Assembly: GCA_034769895.1 (NCBI GenBank)
Contig: JAWRYS010000701.1
Coordinates: 124,001 to 188,000, forward strand
Reading direction: 5' to 3'
DNA: 64,000 nucleotides
Source: Magicicada septendecula
Lineage: Eukaryota > Arthropoda > Insecta > Hemiptera > Cicadidae
Part shown: piece after piece, positions 9,346-24,051 of the stretch
How positions within the stretch are numbered: the first letter of the stretch is position 1
How the letters are laid out: each line of letters starts with the position of its first letter
Position numbers and translations under genes: made by a program
The notes under the pieces: model-generated
Told to the model about the DNA's origin: nothing
Database searches by the model: none
What the model saw: only the letters and a program-made list of their open reading frames with translations

Positions 9346-11131
9346 AAAAAAATATATATATAATAATAATAATATATCTCAGATTATAATAACTATCTAA
9401 TAAGAATAAAATAAATGGAAAAAAAATTTTTTTTAAAGCTCAACTACGAAGAAGCAGGTATAGAAGTGGGTAGGAAGACAAGGAATATAATAAAGAATAA
9501 ATAGCATAAGCAATTATTCCATCCATACTAAACGTATGATCTGAATTAATCACTTCTGGAGGAGAGCAATCTGTAGCATGACAGAAAATCTACCTCATTT
9601 AATTCAAGAATAAGCAAAAATAAAATAAAAACAAACTGGCATAAAGAAAAATTACTATAATAATTAATCAAGAACAACAGTAAACTGAAATTCTAGATCC
9701 AAAGAAGTCAAGTTCATTAAAACCAAACATACAATCTATAATAAATAATAGGAAGATGATTATAGTCCAACTTATAGTGTAGATATACACAGATAGAATA
9801 GGAGCAGGTAAGGACAAACCATGGATAAACAAACCCACAGAATAAAAAAATAACTATTGAAAAAAACAATACCACATTATAAAAATCAAACCCCAAAAAG
9901 AGAAACATAAGAAAAGTACAATACAATAAAATAAAAACAATGTAAATTAAGTGAAGTAAAGATATTAGATATAAGACAACCTCAAGACAAAAGATAAAAG
10001 CAATTATGTCACAAGATTATATGACTAAGGTGGACAAGTGTAATTTATTTTCATTGTGAAAAGTGACTACTAATAATGCAAATTAAGTGATGTTCCTTAT
10101 TCCCCAAGACTAGATAAAATTACTAGAGATAAGATTAGGGAATACAGTGAATAGTAAGGGGAACCAGGGTAAATCCCTAAATCAAAACAAAAACAGCAAT
10201 AGACTGAATAAAAGTTAACTTTAATAAACTGTTTAAATAAAAAGAAAATTTGTTTTGTTGTGTTAGAAGTTCATTGAACCCATAGCATTGAATGCTTGGG
10301 ATTAAATTCATTTTAAGAGAATATCTTTATTATGTTTTAATAATGTCAATTAATCATAAACTATGTTGTAATTAAGTAAGGGCAATTTAGTTGTTAGGAT
10401 TTTATTGGAATTGTATGTCAGAAAGGGTAATAGCAATCTGAAATAATTGTAAACTCAGTGATAGAACTAACATCAATACATAAACCAAATTGTAAACCTC
10501 ACTAACATTATAAATTATTAGTAAATAAGTTAATGAAACAAATTAAATGAATGAAAATTGTTGAATTTAACACAATAACAATTTATTATAAAATATGTAA
10601 CAACACTTTGTGAAAGTAATTAAGGAATGTATAGGATAATATTAGAAAAAGGCAAGTGTACTAACACTGGGGCCTAGAGAAAAGCCTAAATTGAAGGTAG
10701 TGTTCAAATTAGCTAAGTAAATCATCAAATTACTGAGAATTAAAGAAACCAAATCATAATAATTCAATCAATGATCTTGTTTAATGATAATTGGAATTTA
10801 ACATATACTGTAAACCATTTAATTTGTAAGGAAGTAAAGTAGGTAAGGCCCACAAGCAAACATTATGTAAATATGACTTTCGAGTTAAAAAATACTATAA
10901 AATATACCATGTATGGTATTAAATTATGCAGAATTAAATAAGGAATTTGATTATGTAATTAGAATTTAATAAGAATAGATAATAACCAAAATGTAATTTT
11001 TAATATAATGTAAAATTCAATTCTTTTGAACAAAATAAATCTTGAGACTTAAGTATCAGCTGACTGAAAACAATGTAAATTTACTAATAAATCAGCCAGG
11101 CCTAATAAATGATGCAGAAAAAACTGGGAGT

Positions 11132-11962
11132 TGATCGTTAAACGTCAAGGCGAACACATCAGAATGATATAGCTAAAAAGGATAAAACATTTTTTGACAT
11201 GAACTAAGCTTAAGAAATGAAATTTAAAATATGAGTTGTTCATACAAAAGTTAAATAACCAAACCATTACTTTGATGAAGATTGACAATTATAAACCAGA
11301 TATAGGAACAGTCCAGGCACTAATCGAGAAATTTCCAATGTGAATATTATCACGACGTTCTGGATGAACTATTTGAAACAAAGACACTTTTAACCAACAC
11401 CTATTACCGAAACTAAAACGGATTACGAACACTGAATCATCACACTACAACAAGAAAATTAATAACTACTGCTCTGATGAGGGACACTTAAAGAATAAAC
11501 ATTTAAAAAAGAAACCAAATCGACCTGAGATAAGAGTTTCGAGCAGTGAATAAGTATTCGTCTCAAAGTCGACTAATCGCAACGAGATCAATAAATTGAA
11601 TTAAATATTCTATATTTGAGTTTTATTTCTTTGCAAAGTATACAATTAAAAGAATTTCAGATATTAATTGAAACCTGGACGTCAAGGAAGAAGAGAACGA
11701 CATCGAAAAGGAGTAATAACACCGAATCTACAAATACAATAAATCGCTTATTCAAATCACATAATCTATTTAATGTTTTAAACAAATTATTCATCACCAA
11801 CCAAAATAAGTAAAATATGAAAGGAATTAAAATAATAACTAGAATTAATACAATAAATCATAAACTTAAAATAAATAAATAAAAAAAAAAATGTCTCAAT
11901 AAATTAAATTTAAACATCATATTTTTATCTTTAATAATATCAATAAAACAGGTTTCGTTACA
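11132..11962 (+). repeat. Candidate solo LTR, unit 3
   Basis: 831 bp. It has the consensus GTATTCGTCTC form and a private ACTTTGATG (for ACTTTTATG) near 11270. Confidence 0.4.
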
Positions 11963-11965
11963 AAG

Positions 11966-12112
11966 TGGCACCCAACGTGGGGCATTATTTTAAAGGAATC
12001 CGCTACTCAGAAAGAAGATAGAAATAAATTCCAGACTATAAATAGGAATATTCTCATCTATTTCGGCAACATAAAACGTTCTGTTACAAAGTGGTGCTCC
12101 AACTTAAGGGGC
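11966..12112 (+). promoter_or_regulatory. Primer-binding site pair, unit 3
   Basis: First site 11966-11983. The second at 12092-12112 reads TGGTGCTCC, a C-to-T change at its CpG that is also found in units 8 and 9. Confidence 0.75.
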
Positions 12113-12207
12113 TAAAATTAGGAATTGATAGGCAAAAGAAATAAAAATAATCTGCCTAATTTCCAATTTTACCTGGCAACTGTTACAAGCTCAGAATGGT
12201 AATAAAA

Positions 12208-13143
12208 ATGCACAGGAGAGCAACATAAAAGAAAAGGGCGGCAGAAGCCAAGAAAGAGATTCACATGGAAGACAAAGAGACGATGCCAGTGGAAGACATG
12301 GAGATGATACTACCGCTTGCTGAACCAACCAAACCCGTGTTACAGGAGAAACAACCAGAAAACCCCACACAAACAGAGAACGTCATCTTACAGGACATGA
12401 TAAAACTTATGGGGGAATTCAGCAGAACAATAATTGAGAAAATAGATGAAAACAGCAAAAAATTCAGAAGAAAATAGATGATAGTTATAAAAAATTAACG
12501 AAAGAATTATGTCAGAAAATGGATGATATGACCAAAGAAATAATCAATGATACTAAACTGTGGAGGGAAGAATTAAAAAATGATAGCAAACCAGGAACAG
12601 AAGAAATACCAAACGATAAAAAAATGGAACAAGTAAATCAGAAAATAGAAGACAGTAGGAAGGAAATGGAAATGAAGACAAAGAAAATGAGACAAATGCA
12701 TCAAAGGAAACTAATAAAAACATGGGAAGAGTTGGAGATAATGAACAATGGGCTAATTAATGTATTTAATATCCCAATTACCGATGATAAAGAAATCATG
12801 AATTTCAAAGATTATAGAAGGAGGTCAAAAGAAATTTCAGAAATGACACAATCAAACAGTATGTAACCACTTAAAAAAGACTACAGGTAAATGGAATACA
12901 CCAGAAATAGAAATACATGATAAAACATCAGTGATATAATTAATCATTGATGTACCAGTGACATTTTGGTTTAGTAAACTATATGATAGAGTGATTCAAA
13001 TAAGCCTTGAAACAAATAAAAAAATAACAGCAGAAAAAATGAAATACAAGGGAGAAGCGAGAGATGTCACAAGAACAGAAATAATTCTGAAAACGATGGT
13101 AGTCCGGACAATAAGGGCAACTGAGATTATGGACCATGGATAA
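12208..13143 (+). pseudogene. Broken gag-like ORF, unit 3
   Basis: Pieces at 12265-12477, 12519-12866 and 12958-13143. Same protein pieces as unit 2; one silent change near 12785. Confidence 0.55.
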
Positions 13144-13453
13144 ACTAAATACCACGCACCATCAAGAAAAGGGACTGATTTTTTGATAACCGACTACAGA
13201 AAAAACCATTTAAAAGAGAAGGAAAAATAATGATAATTAAGAAAAAATAATAGGAATAAAGAATAAAGAAACAAAACCGAGATTGAAGGAAGAATATTAT
13301 TCGAGAAAATGAACAATACAAACGAAGATATCAGGAACTGAGCACTATTATGAAAATAACCAAAAGCTCATCAATACAGAATTTGGAAGAGCATATGACA
13401 GTAAAGAACTATAATAAGGGAATGATATTAAATATCAAAATTGTAAAAGAAAA

Positions 13454-13694
13454 GTAAGAACAACTTACATCAATTATTTGTAGAAACTAGTTTTGAATTG
13501 AAATATTAAACATTACAAAATTCCAAAAGCAAAGTAAGGACAACTTACATCAATAATGTGAATAAACTAGTCGTGGACAAGAAATATTAAAATATTTACG
13601 AAGTTCAAAAAGAAGTAAGGACCACTTACATAATATAATGTTAATAACATAATTTGGATGAAAACAAGAGCAAAATAATATTTTTGCGGAATGA
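13454..13694. repeat. 80-bp subrepeat triplet, unit 3
   Basis: Heads at 13454, 13534 and 13615, all arms intact. Confidence 0.7.
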
Positions 13695-14065
13695 AAAAAA
13701 AGGACTATAATCACTACTTTAATTTTAATAAACTTAATTATAATAAGAACCATTGGAAGAATTACTGTCATAATATAAAACAGTAGAACAATTTATTGGA
13801 AGCAAGATGGAAAAAGAAAAAAAATATATATGCTATTAATATTGGTCACCAGAAGATTGTGCGAACAACAGAAGAAATAAAGAGAATTCAGACGGAAGAT
13901 TTACACACCATACCTAGCGATAAGTTATATCAGCAGAGCTTTAAAACATAAGAAGAATAAATGAGATAGAAAATATTAGCAAATTTGAGCAACCACGAAG
14001 TGATGAATCCAAGGATGTTTTTTATTAGTCGAGAATAGACTATTTTTTAATAATATTTATTTAAT

Positions 14066-14248
14066 GACTGTATGTAGATGTATTCTAGCAGTCTTATACT
14101 TGAGCAGAGATGATGTTCCTCTGATCTCAGAAAGTGTAGTATGGCCAGCAGGGTATTGAAGCCAGAAGTGCTGCTCTGGACTGCCCCAGCTCACGTGGCA
14201 GGGAATGTTAGGGAATGAATATCCCATGGATGAAGCACCAAGTAAAAG
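14066..14248. repeat. 183-bp GC-richer island, unit 3
   Basis: No difference from the unit 2 copy was noticed by eye. Confidence 0.5.
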
Positions 14249-16033
14249 AAAAAAATATATATATAATAATAATAATATATCTCAGATTATAATAACTATC
14301 TAATAAGAATAAAATAAATGGAAAAAAAATTTTTTTTAAAGCTCAACTACGAAGAAGCAGGTATAGAAGTGGGTAGGAAGACAAGGAATATAATAAAGAA
14401 TAAATAGCATAAGCAATTATTCCATCCATACTAAACGTATGATCTGAATTAATCACTTCTGGAGGAGAGCAATCTGTAGCATGACAGAAAATCTACCTCA
14501 TTTAATTCAAGAATAAGCAAAAATAAAATAAAAACAAACTGGCATAAAGAAAAATTACTATAATAATTAATCAAGAACAACAGTAAACTGAAATTCTAGA
14601 TCCAAAGAAGTCAAGTTCATTAAAACCAAACATACAATCTATAATAAATAATAGGAAGATGATTATAGTCCAACTTATAGTGTAGATATACACAGATAGA
14701 ATAGGAGCAGGTAAGGACAAACCATGGATAAACAAACCCACAGAATAAAAAAATAACTATTGAAAAAAACAATACCACATTATAAAAATCAAACCCCAAA
14801 AAGAAAAACATAAGAAAAGTACAATACAATAAAATAAAAACAATGTAAATTAAGTGAAGTAAAGATATTAGATATAAGACAACCTCAAGACAAAAGATAA
14901 AAGCAATTATGTCACAAGATTATATGACTAAGGTGGACAAGTGTAATTTATTTTCATTGTGAAAAGTGACTACTAATAATGCAAATTAAGTGATGTTCCT
15001 TATTCCCCAAGACTAGATAAAATTACTAGAGATAAGATTAGGGAATACAGTGAATAGTAAGGGGAACCAGGGTAAATCCCTAAATCAAAACAAAAACAGC
15101 AATAGACTGAATAAAAGTTAACTTTAATAAACTGTTTAAATAAAAACAAATTTGTTTTGTTGTGTTAGAAGTTCATTGAACCCATAGCATTGAATGCTTG
15201 GGATTAAATTCATTTTAAGAGAATATCTTTATTATGTTTTAATAATGTCAATTAATCATAAACTATGTTGTAATTAAGTAAGGGCAATTTAGTTGTTAGG
15301 ATTTTATTGGAATTGTATGTCAGAAAGGGTAATAGCAATCTGAAATAATTGTAAACTCAGTGATAGAACTAACATCAATACATAAACCAAATTGTAAACC
15401 TCACTAACATTATAAATTATTAGTAAATAAGTTAATGAAACAAATTAAATGAATGAAAATTGTTGAATTTAACACAATAACAATTTATTATAAAATATGT
15501 AACAACACTTTGTGAAAGTAATTAAGGAATGTATAGGATAATATTAGAAAAAGGCAAGTGTACTAACACTGGGGCCTAGAGAAAAGCCTAAATTGAAGGT
15601 AGTGTTCAAATTAGCTAAGTAAATCATCAAATTACTGAGAATTAAAGAAACCAAATCATAAAAATTCAATCAGTGATCTTGTTTAATGATAATTGGAATT
15701 TAACATATACTGTAAACCATTTAATTTGTAAGGAAGTAAAGTAGGTAAGGCCCACAAGCAAACATTATGTAAATATGACTTTCGAGTTAAAAAATACTAT
15801 AAAATATACCATGTATGGTATTAAATTATGCAGAATTAAATAAGGAATTTGATTATGTAATTAGAATTTAATAAGAATAGATAATAACCAAAATGTAATT
15901 TTTAATATAATGTAAAATTCAATTCTTTTGAACAAAATAAATCTTGAGACTTAAGTATCAGCTGACTGAAAACAATGTAAATTTACTAATAAATCAGCCA
16001 GGCCTAATAAATGATGCAGAAAAAACTGGGAGT

Positions 16034-16864
16034 TGATCGTTAAACGTCAAGGCGAACACATCAGAATGATATAGCTAAAAAGGATAAAAAATTTTTTGAC
16101 ATGAACTAAGCTTAAGAAATGAAATTTAAAATATGAGTTGTTCATACAAAAGTTAAATAACCAAACCATTACTTTTATGAAGATTGACAATTATAAACCA
16201 GATATAGGAACAGTCCAGGCACTAATCGAGAAATTTCCAATGTGAATATTATCACGACGTTCTGGATGAACTATTTGAAACAAAGACACTTTTAACCAAC
16301 ACCTATTACCGAAACTAAAACGGATTACGAACACTGAATCATCACACTACAACAAGAAAATTAATAACTACTGCTCTGATGAGGGACACTTAAAGAATAA
16401 ACATTTAAAAAAGAAACCAAATCGACCTGAGATAAGAGTTTCGAGCAGTGAATAAGTATTCGTCTCAAAGTCGACTAATCGCAACGAGATCAATAAATTG
16501 AATTAAATATTCCATATTTGAGTTTTATTTCTTTGCAAAGTATACAATTAAAAGAATTTCAGATATTAATTGAAACCTGGACGTCAAGGAAGAAGAGAAC
16601 GACATCGAAAAGGAGTAATAACACCGAATCTACAAATACAATAAATCGCTTATTCAAATCACATAATCTATTTAATGTTTTAAACAAATTACTCATCACC
16701 AACCAAAATAAGTAAAATATGAAAGGAATTAAAATAATAACTAGAATTAATACAATAAATCATAAACTTAAAATAAATAAATAAAAAAAAAAATGTCTCA
16801 ATAAATTAAATTTAAACATCATATTTTTATCTTTAATAATATCTATAAAACAGGTTTCGTTACA
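16034..16864 (+). repeat. Candidate solo LTR, unit 4
   Basis: 831 bp. It shares TATCTATAAAAC near its right end with unit 5, and ATTACTCATC near 16688 with unit 2. Confidence 0.4.
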
Positions 16865-16867
16865 AAG

Positions 16868-17014
16868 TGGCACCCAACGTGGGGCATTATTTTAAAGGAA
16901 TCCGCTACTCAGAAAGAAGATAGAAATAAATTCCAGACTATAAATAGGAATATTCTCATCTATTTCGGCAACATAAAACGTTCTGTTACAAAGTGGCGCT
17001 CCAACTTAAGGGGC
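16868..17014 (+). promoter_or_regulatory. Primer-binding site pair, unit 4
   Basis: First site 16868-16885; second 16994-17014 with its CpG intact. Confidence 0.75.
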
Positions 17015-17109
17015 TAAAATTAGGAATTGATAGGCAAAGGAAATAAAAATAATCTGCCTAATTTCCAATTTTACCTGGCAACTGTTACAAGCTCAGAATG
17101 GTAATAAAA

Positions 17110-18045
17110 ATGCACAGGAGAGCAACATAAAAGAAAAGGGCGGCAGAAGCCAAGAAAGAGATTCACATGGAAGACAAAGAGACGATGCCAGTGGAAGACA
17201 TGGAGATGATAGTACCGCTTGCTGAACCAACCAAACCCGTGTTACAGGAGAAACAACCAGAAAACCCCACACAAACAGAGAACGTCATCTTACAGGACAT
17301 GATAAAACTTATGGGGGAATTCAGCAGAACAATAATTGAGAAAATAGATGAAAACAGCAAAAAATTCAGAAGAAAATAGATGATAGTTATAAAAAATTAA
17401 CGAAAGAATTATGTCAGAAAATGGATGATATGACCAAAGAAATAATCAATGATACTAAACTGTGGAGGGAAGAATTAAAAAATGATAGCAAACCAGGAAC
17501 AGAAGAAATACCAAACGATAAAAAAATGGAACAAGTAAATCAGAAAATAGAAGAAAGTAGGAAGGAAATGGAAATGAAGACAAAGAAAATGAGACAAATG
17601 CATCAAAGGAAACTAATAAAAACATGGGAAGAGTTGGAGATAATGAACAATGGGCTAATTAATGTATTTAATATCCCAATTACCGACGATAAAGAAATCA
17701 TGAATTTCAAAGATTATAGAAGGAGGTCAAAAGAAATTTCAGAAATGACACAATCAAACAGTATGTAACCACTTAAAAAAGACTACAGGTAAATGGAATA
17801 CACCAGAAATAGAAATACATGATAAAACATCAGTGATATAATTAATCATTGATGTACCAGTGACATTTTGGTTTAGTAAACTATATGATAGAGTGATTCA
17901 AATAAGCCTTGAAACAAATAAAAAAATAACAGCAGAAAAAATGAAATACAAGGGAGAAGCGAGAGATGTCACAAGAACAGAAATAATTCTGAAAACGATG
18001 GTAGTCCGGACAATAAGGGCAACTGAGATTATGGACCATGGATAA
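17110..18045 (+). pseudogene. Broken gag-like ORF, unit 4
   Basis: Pieces at 17167-17379, 17421-17768 and 17860-18045. Two private conservative replacements: Leu to Val in piece A and Asp to Glu in piece B. Confidence 0.55.
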
Positions 18046-18355
18046 ACTAAATACCACGCACCATCAAGAAAAGGGACTGATTTTTTGATAACCGACTACA
18101 GAAAAAACCATTTAAAAGAGAAGGAAAAATAATGATAATTAAGAAAAAATAATAGGAATAAAGAATAAAGAAACAAAACCGAGATTGAAGGAAGAATATT
18201 ATTCGAGAAAATGAACAATACAAACGAAGATATCAGGAACTGAGCACTATTATGAAAATAACCAAAAGCTCATCAATACAGAATTTGGAAGAGCATATGA
18301 CAGTAAAGAACTATAATAAGGGAATGATATTAAATATCAAAATTGTAAAAGAAAA

Positions 18356-18596
18356 GTAAGAACAACTTACATCAATTATTTGTAGAAACTAGTTTTGAAT
18401 TGAAATATTAAACATTACAAAATTCCAAAAGCAAAGTAAGGACAACTTACATCAATAATGTGAATAAACTAGTCGTGGACAAGAAATATTAAAATATTTA
18501 CGAAGTTCAAAAAGAAGTAAGGACCACTTACATAATATAATGTTAATAACATAATTTGGATGAAAACAAGAGCAAAATAATATTTTTGCGGAATGA
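18356..18596. repeat. 80-bp subrepeat triplet, unit 4
   Basis: Heads at 18356, 18436 and 18517, all arms intact. Confidence 0.7.
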
Positions 18597-18967
18597 AAAA
18601 AAAGGACTATAATCACTACTTTAATTTTAATAAACTTAATTATAATAAGAACCATTGGAAGAATTACTGTCATAATATAAAACAGTAGAACAATTTATTG
18701 GAAGCAAGATGGAAAAAGAAAAAAAATATATATGCTATTAATATTGGTCACCAGAAGATTGTGCGAACAACAGAAGAAATAAAGAGAATTCAGACGGAAG
18801 ATTTACACACCATACCTAGCGATAAGTTATATCAGCAGAGCTTTAAAACATAAGAAGAATAAATGAGATAGAAAATATTAGCAAATTTGAGCAACCACGA
18901 AGTGATGAATCCAAGGATGTTTTTTATTAGTCGAGAATAGACTATTTTTTAATAATATTTATTTAAT

Positions 18968-19150
18968 GACTGTATGTAGATGTATTCTAGCAGTCTTATA
19001 CTTGAGCAGAGATGATGTTCCTCTGATCTCAGAAAGTGTAGTATGGCCAGCAGGGTATTGAAGCCAGAAGTGCTGCTCTGGACTGCCCCAGCTCACGTGG
19101 CAGGGAATGTTAGGGAATGAATATCCCATGGATGAAGCACCAAGTAAAAG
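18968..19150. repeat. 183-bp GC-richer island, unit 4
   Basis: Consensus sequence and length. Confidence 0.5.
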
Positions 19151-20935
19151 AAAAAAATATATATATAATAATAATAATATATCTCAGATTATAATAACTA
19201 TCTAATAAGAATAAAATAAATGGAAAAAAAATTTTTTTTAAAGCTCAACTACGAAGAAGCAGGTATAGAAGTGGGTAGGAAGACAAGGAATATAATAAAG
19301 AATAAATAGCATAAGCAATTATTCCATCCATACTAAACGTATGATCTGAATTAATCACTTCTGGAGGAGAGCAATCTGTAGCATGAGAGAAAATCTACCT
19401 CATTTAATTCAAGAATAAGCAAAAATAAAATAAAAACAAACTGGCATAAAGAAAAATTACTATAATAATTAATCAAGAACAACAGTAAACTGAAATTCTA
19501 GATCCAAAGAAGTCAAGTTCATTAAAACCAAACATACAATCTATAATAAATAATAGGAAGATGATTATAGTCCAACTTATAGTGTAGATATACACAGATA
19601 GAATAGGAGCAGGTAAGGACAAACCATGGATAAACAAACCCACAGAATAAAAAAATAACTATTGAAAAAAACAATACCACATTATAAAAATCAAACCCCA
19701 AAAAGAAAAACATAAGAAAAGTACAATACAATAAAATAAAAACAATGTAAATTAAGTGAAGTAAAGATATTAGATATAAGACAACCTCAAGACAAAAGAT
19801 AAAAGCAATTATGTCACAAGATTATATGACTAAGGTGGACAAGTGTAATTTATTTTCATTGTGAAAAGTGACTACTAATAATGCAAATTAAGTGATGTTC
19901 CTTATTCCCCAAGACTAGATAAAATTACTAGAGATAAGATTAGGGAATACAGTGAATAGTAAGGGGAACCAGGGTAAATCCCTAAATCAAAACAAAAACA
20001 GCAATAGACTGAATAAAAGTTAACTTTAATAAACTGTTTAAATAAAAACAAATTTGTTTTGTTGTGTTAGAAGTTCATTGAACCCATAGCATTGAATGCT
20101 TGGGATTAAATTCATTTTAAGAGAATATCTTTATTATGTTTTAATAATGTCAATTAATCATAAACTATGTTGTAATTAAGTAAGGGCAATTTAGTTGTTA
20201 GGATTTTATTGGAATTGTATGTCAGAAAGGGTAATAGCAATCTGAAATAATTGTAAACTCAGTGATAGAACTAACATCAATACATAAACCAAATTGTAAA
20301 CCTCACTAACATTATAAATTATTAGTAAATAAGTTAATGAAACAAATTAAATGAATGAAAATTGTTGAATTTAACACAATAACAATTTATTATAAAATAT
20401 GTAACAACACTTTGTGAAAGTAATTAAGGAATGTATAGGATAATATTAGAAAAAGGCAAGTGTACTAACACTGGGGCCTAGAGAAAAGCCTAAATTGAAG
20501 GTAGTGTTCAAATTAGCTAAGTAAATCATCAAATTACTGAGAATTAAAGAAACCAAATCATAATAATTCAATCAGTGATCTTGTTTAATGATAATTGGAA
20601 TTTAACATATACTGTAAACCATTTAATTTGTAAGGAAGTAAAGTAGGTAAGGCCCACAAGCAAACATTATGTAAATATGACTTTCGAGTTAAAAAATACT
20701 ATAAAATATACCATGTATGGTATTAAATTATGCAGAATTAAATAAGGAATTTGATTATGTAATTAGAATTTAATAAGAATAGATAATAACCAAAATGTAA
20801 TTTTTAATATAATGTAAAATTCAATTCTTTTGAACAAAATAAATCTTGAGACTTAAGTATCAGCTGACTGAAAACAATGTAAATTTACTAATAAATCAGC
20901 CAGGCCTAATAAATGATGCAGAAAAAACTGGGAGT

Positions 20936-21775
20936 TGATCGTTAAACGTCAAGGCGAACACATCAGAATGATATAGCTAAAAAGGATAAAAAATTTTTTG
21001 ACATGAACTAAGCTTAAGAAATGAAATTTAAAATATGAGTTGTTCATACAAAAGTTAAATAACCAAACCATTACTTTTATGAAGATTGACAATTATAAAC
21101 CAGATATAGGAACAGTCCAGGCACTAATCGAGAAATTTCCAATGTGAATATTATCACGACGTTCTGGATGAACTATTTGAAACAAAGACACTTTTAACCA
21201 ACACCTATTACCGAAACTAAAACGGATTACGAACACTGAATCATCACACTACAACAAGAAAATTAATAACTACTGCTCTGATGAGGGACACTTAAAGAAT
21301 AAACATTTAAAAAAGAAACCAAATCGACCTGAGATAAGAGTTTCGAGCAGTGAATAAGTATTCGTCTCAAAGTCGACTAATCGCAACGAGATCAATAAAT
21401 TGAATTAAATATTCTATATTTGAGATTTATTTCTTTGCAAAGTATACAATTAAAAGAATTTCAGATATTAATTGAAACCTGGACGTCAAGGAAGAAGAGA
21501 ACGACATCGAAAAGGAGTAATAACACCGAATCTACAAATACAATAAATCGCTTATTCAAATCACATAATCTATTTAATGTTTTAAACAAATTATTCATCA
21601 CCAACCAAAATAAGTAAAATATGAAAGGAATTAAAATAATAACTAGAATTAATACAATAAATCATAAACTTAAAATAAATAAATAAAAAAAAAATGTCTC
21701 AATAAATTAAATTTAAACATCATATTTTTATCTTTAATAATATCTATAAAACAGGTTTCGTTACAAAGTGGCACC
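20936..21775 (+). repeat. Candidate solo LTR, unit 5
   Basis: About 840 bp. A private GAGATTTATT replaces GAGTTTTATT near 21422. Confidence 0.4.
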
Positions 21776-21778
21776 CAA

Positions 21779-21925
21779 CGTGGGGCATTATTTTAAAGGA
21801 ATCCGCTACTCAGAAAGAAGATAGAAATAAATTCCAGACTATAAATAGGAATATTCTCATCTATTTCGGCAACATAAAACGTTCTGTTACAAAGTGGCGC
21901 TCCAACTTAAGGGGCTAAAATTAGG
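21779..21925 (+). promoter_or_regulatory. Primer-binding site pair, unit 5
   Basis: First site 21779-21796; second 21905-21925, CpG intact. Confidence 0.75.
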
Positions 21926-22010
21926 AATTGATAGGCAAAAGAAATAAAAATAATCTGCCTAATTTCCAATTTTACCTGGCAACTGTTACAAGCTCAGAAT
22001 GGTAATAAAA

Positions 22011-22946
22011 ATGCACAGGAGAGCAACATAAAAGAAAAGGGCGGCAGAAGCCAAGAAAGAGATTCACATGGAAGACAAAGAGACGATGCCAGTGGAAGAC
22101 ATGGAGATGATACTACCGCTTGCTGAACCAACCAAACCCGTGTTACAGGAGAAACAACCAGAAAACCCCACACAAACAGAGAACGTCATCTTACAGGACA
22201 TGATAAAACTTATGGGGGAATTCAGCAGAACAATAATTGAGAAAATAGATGAAAACAGCAAAAAATTCAGAAGAAAATAGATGATAGTTATAAAAAATTA
22301 ACGAAAGAATTATGTCAGAAAATGGATGATATGACCAAAGAAATAATCAATGATACTAAACTGTGGAGGGAAGAATTAAAAAATGATAGCAAACCAGGAA
22401 CAGAAGAAATACCAAACGATAAAAAAATGGAACAAGTAAATCAGAAAATAGAAGACAGTAGGAAGGAAATGGAAATGAAGACAAAGAAAATGAGACAAAT
22501 GCATCAAAGGAAACTAATAAAAACATGGGAAGAGTTGGAGATAATGAACAATGGGCTAATTAATGTATTTAATATCCCAATTACCGACGATAAAGAAATC
22601 ATGAATTTCAAAGATTATAGAAGGAGGTCAAAAGAAATTTCAGAAATGACACAATCAAACAGTATGTAACCACTTAAAAAAGACTACAGGTAAATGGAAT
22701 ACACCAGAAATAGAAATACATGATAAAACATCAGTGATATAATTAATCATTGATGTACCAGTGACATTTTGGTTTAGTAAACTATATGATAGAGTGATTC
22801 AAATAAGCCTTGAAACAAATAAAAAAATAACAGCAGAAAAAATGAAATACAAGGGAGAAGCGAGAGATGTCACAAGAACAGAAATAATTCTGAAAACGAT
22901 GGTAGTCCGGACAATAAGGGCAACTGAGATTATGGACCATGGATAA
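22011..22946 (+). pseudogene. Broken gag-like ORF, unit 5
   Basis: Pieces at 22068-22280, 22322-22669 and 22761-22946; protein pieces identical to unit 2. Confidence 0.55.
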
Positions 22947-23256
22947 ACTAAATACCACGCACCATCAAGAAAAGGGACTGATTTTTTGATAACCGACTAC
23001 AGAAAAAACCATTTAAAAGAGAAGGAAAAATAATGATAATTAAGAAAAAATAATAGGAATAAAGAATAAAGAAACAAAACCGAGATTGAAGGAAGAATAT
23101 TATTCGAGAAAATGAACAATACAAACGAAGATATCAGGAACTGAGCACTATTATGAAAATAACCAAAAGCTCATCAATACAGAATTTGGAAGAGCATATG
23201 ACAGTAAAGAACTATAATAAGGGAATGATATTAAATATCAAAATTGTAAAAGAAAA

Positions 23257-23497
23257 GTAAGAACAACTTACATCAATTATTTGTAGAAACTAGTTTTGAA
23301 TTGAAATATTAAACATTACAAAATTCCAAAAGCAAAGTAAGGACAACTTACATCAATAATGTGAATAAACTAGTCGTGGACAAGAAATATTAAAATATTT
23401 ACGAAGTTCAAAAAGAAGTAAGGACCACTTACATAATATAATGTTAATAACATAATTTGGATGAAAACAAGAGCAAAATAATATTTTTGCGGAATGA
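23257..23497. repeat. 80-bp subrepeat triplet, unit 5
   Basis: Heads at 23257, 23337 and 23418, all arms intact. Confidence 0.7.
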
Positions 23498-23868
23498 AAA
23501 AAAAGGACTATAATCACTACTTTAATTTTAATAAACTTAATTATAATAAGAACCATTGGAAGAATTACTGTCATAATATAAAACAGTAGAACAATTTATT
23601 GGAAGCAAGATGGAAAAAGAAAAAAAATATATATGCTATTAATATTGGTCACCAGAAGATTGTGCAAACAACAGAAGAAATAAAGAGAATTCAGACGGAA
23701 GATTTACACACCATACCTAGCGATAAGTTATATCAGCAGAGCTTTAAAACATAAGAAGAATAAATGAGATAGAAAATATTAGCAAATTTGAGCAACCACG
23801 AAGTGATGAATCCAAGGATGTTTTTTATTAGTCGAGAATAGACTATTTTTTAATAATATTTATTTAAT

Positions 23869-24051
23869 GACTGTATGTAGATGTATTCTAGCAGTCTTAT
23901 ACTTGAGCAGAGATGATGTTCCTCTGATCTCAGAAAGTGTAGTATGGCCAGCAGAGTATTGAAGCCAGAAGTGCTGCTCTGGACTGCCCCAGCTCACGTG
24001 GCAGGGAATGTTAGGGAATGAATATCCCATGGATGAAGCACCAAGTAAAAG
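23869..24051. repeat. 183-bp GC-richer island, unit 5
   Basis: One private base (CAGCAGAGTATT), intermediate between unit 1 and the consensus. Confidence 0.5.

Larger units (their letters stand above)
4902..9803. repeat. Repeat unit 2
   Basis: Length 4902 bp. It resembles the array consensus from the gag remnant onward but shares some states with unit 1 (the unrepaired ATATCATGTATGGTAT near 6001). Its private LTR variants lie around 6630-6675 and a private CCAGGATAAATCCC near 5263. Confidence 0.95.
9804..14706. repeat. Repeat unit 3
   Basis: Length 4903 bp. It is the first copy with the perfect ATACCAT-GT-ATGGTAT palindrome (10904-10919). A private AAAGAAAATTTG lies near 10241-10252. Confidence 0.95.
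14707..19608. repeat. Repeat unit 4
   Basis: Length 4902 bp. It is the first copy with CATGAGAGAAAATC (near 19382), a marker of units 4-7, combined with CATTTAATTC as in units 2, 3 and 6. Confidence 0.95.
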
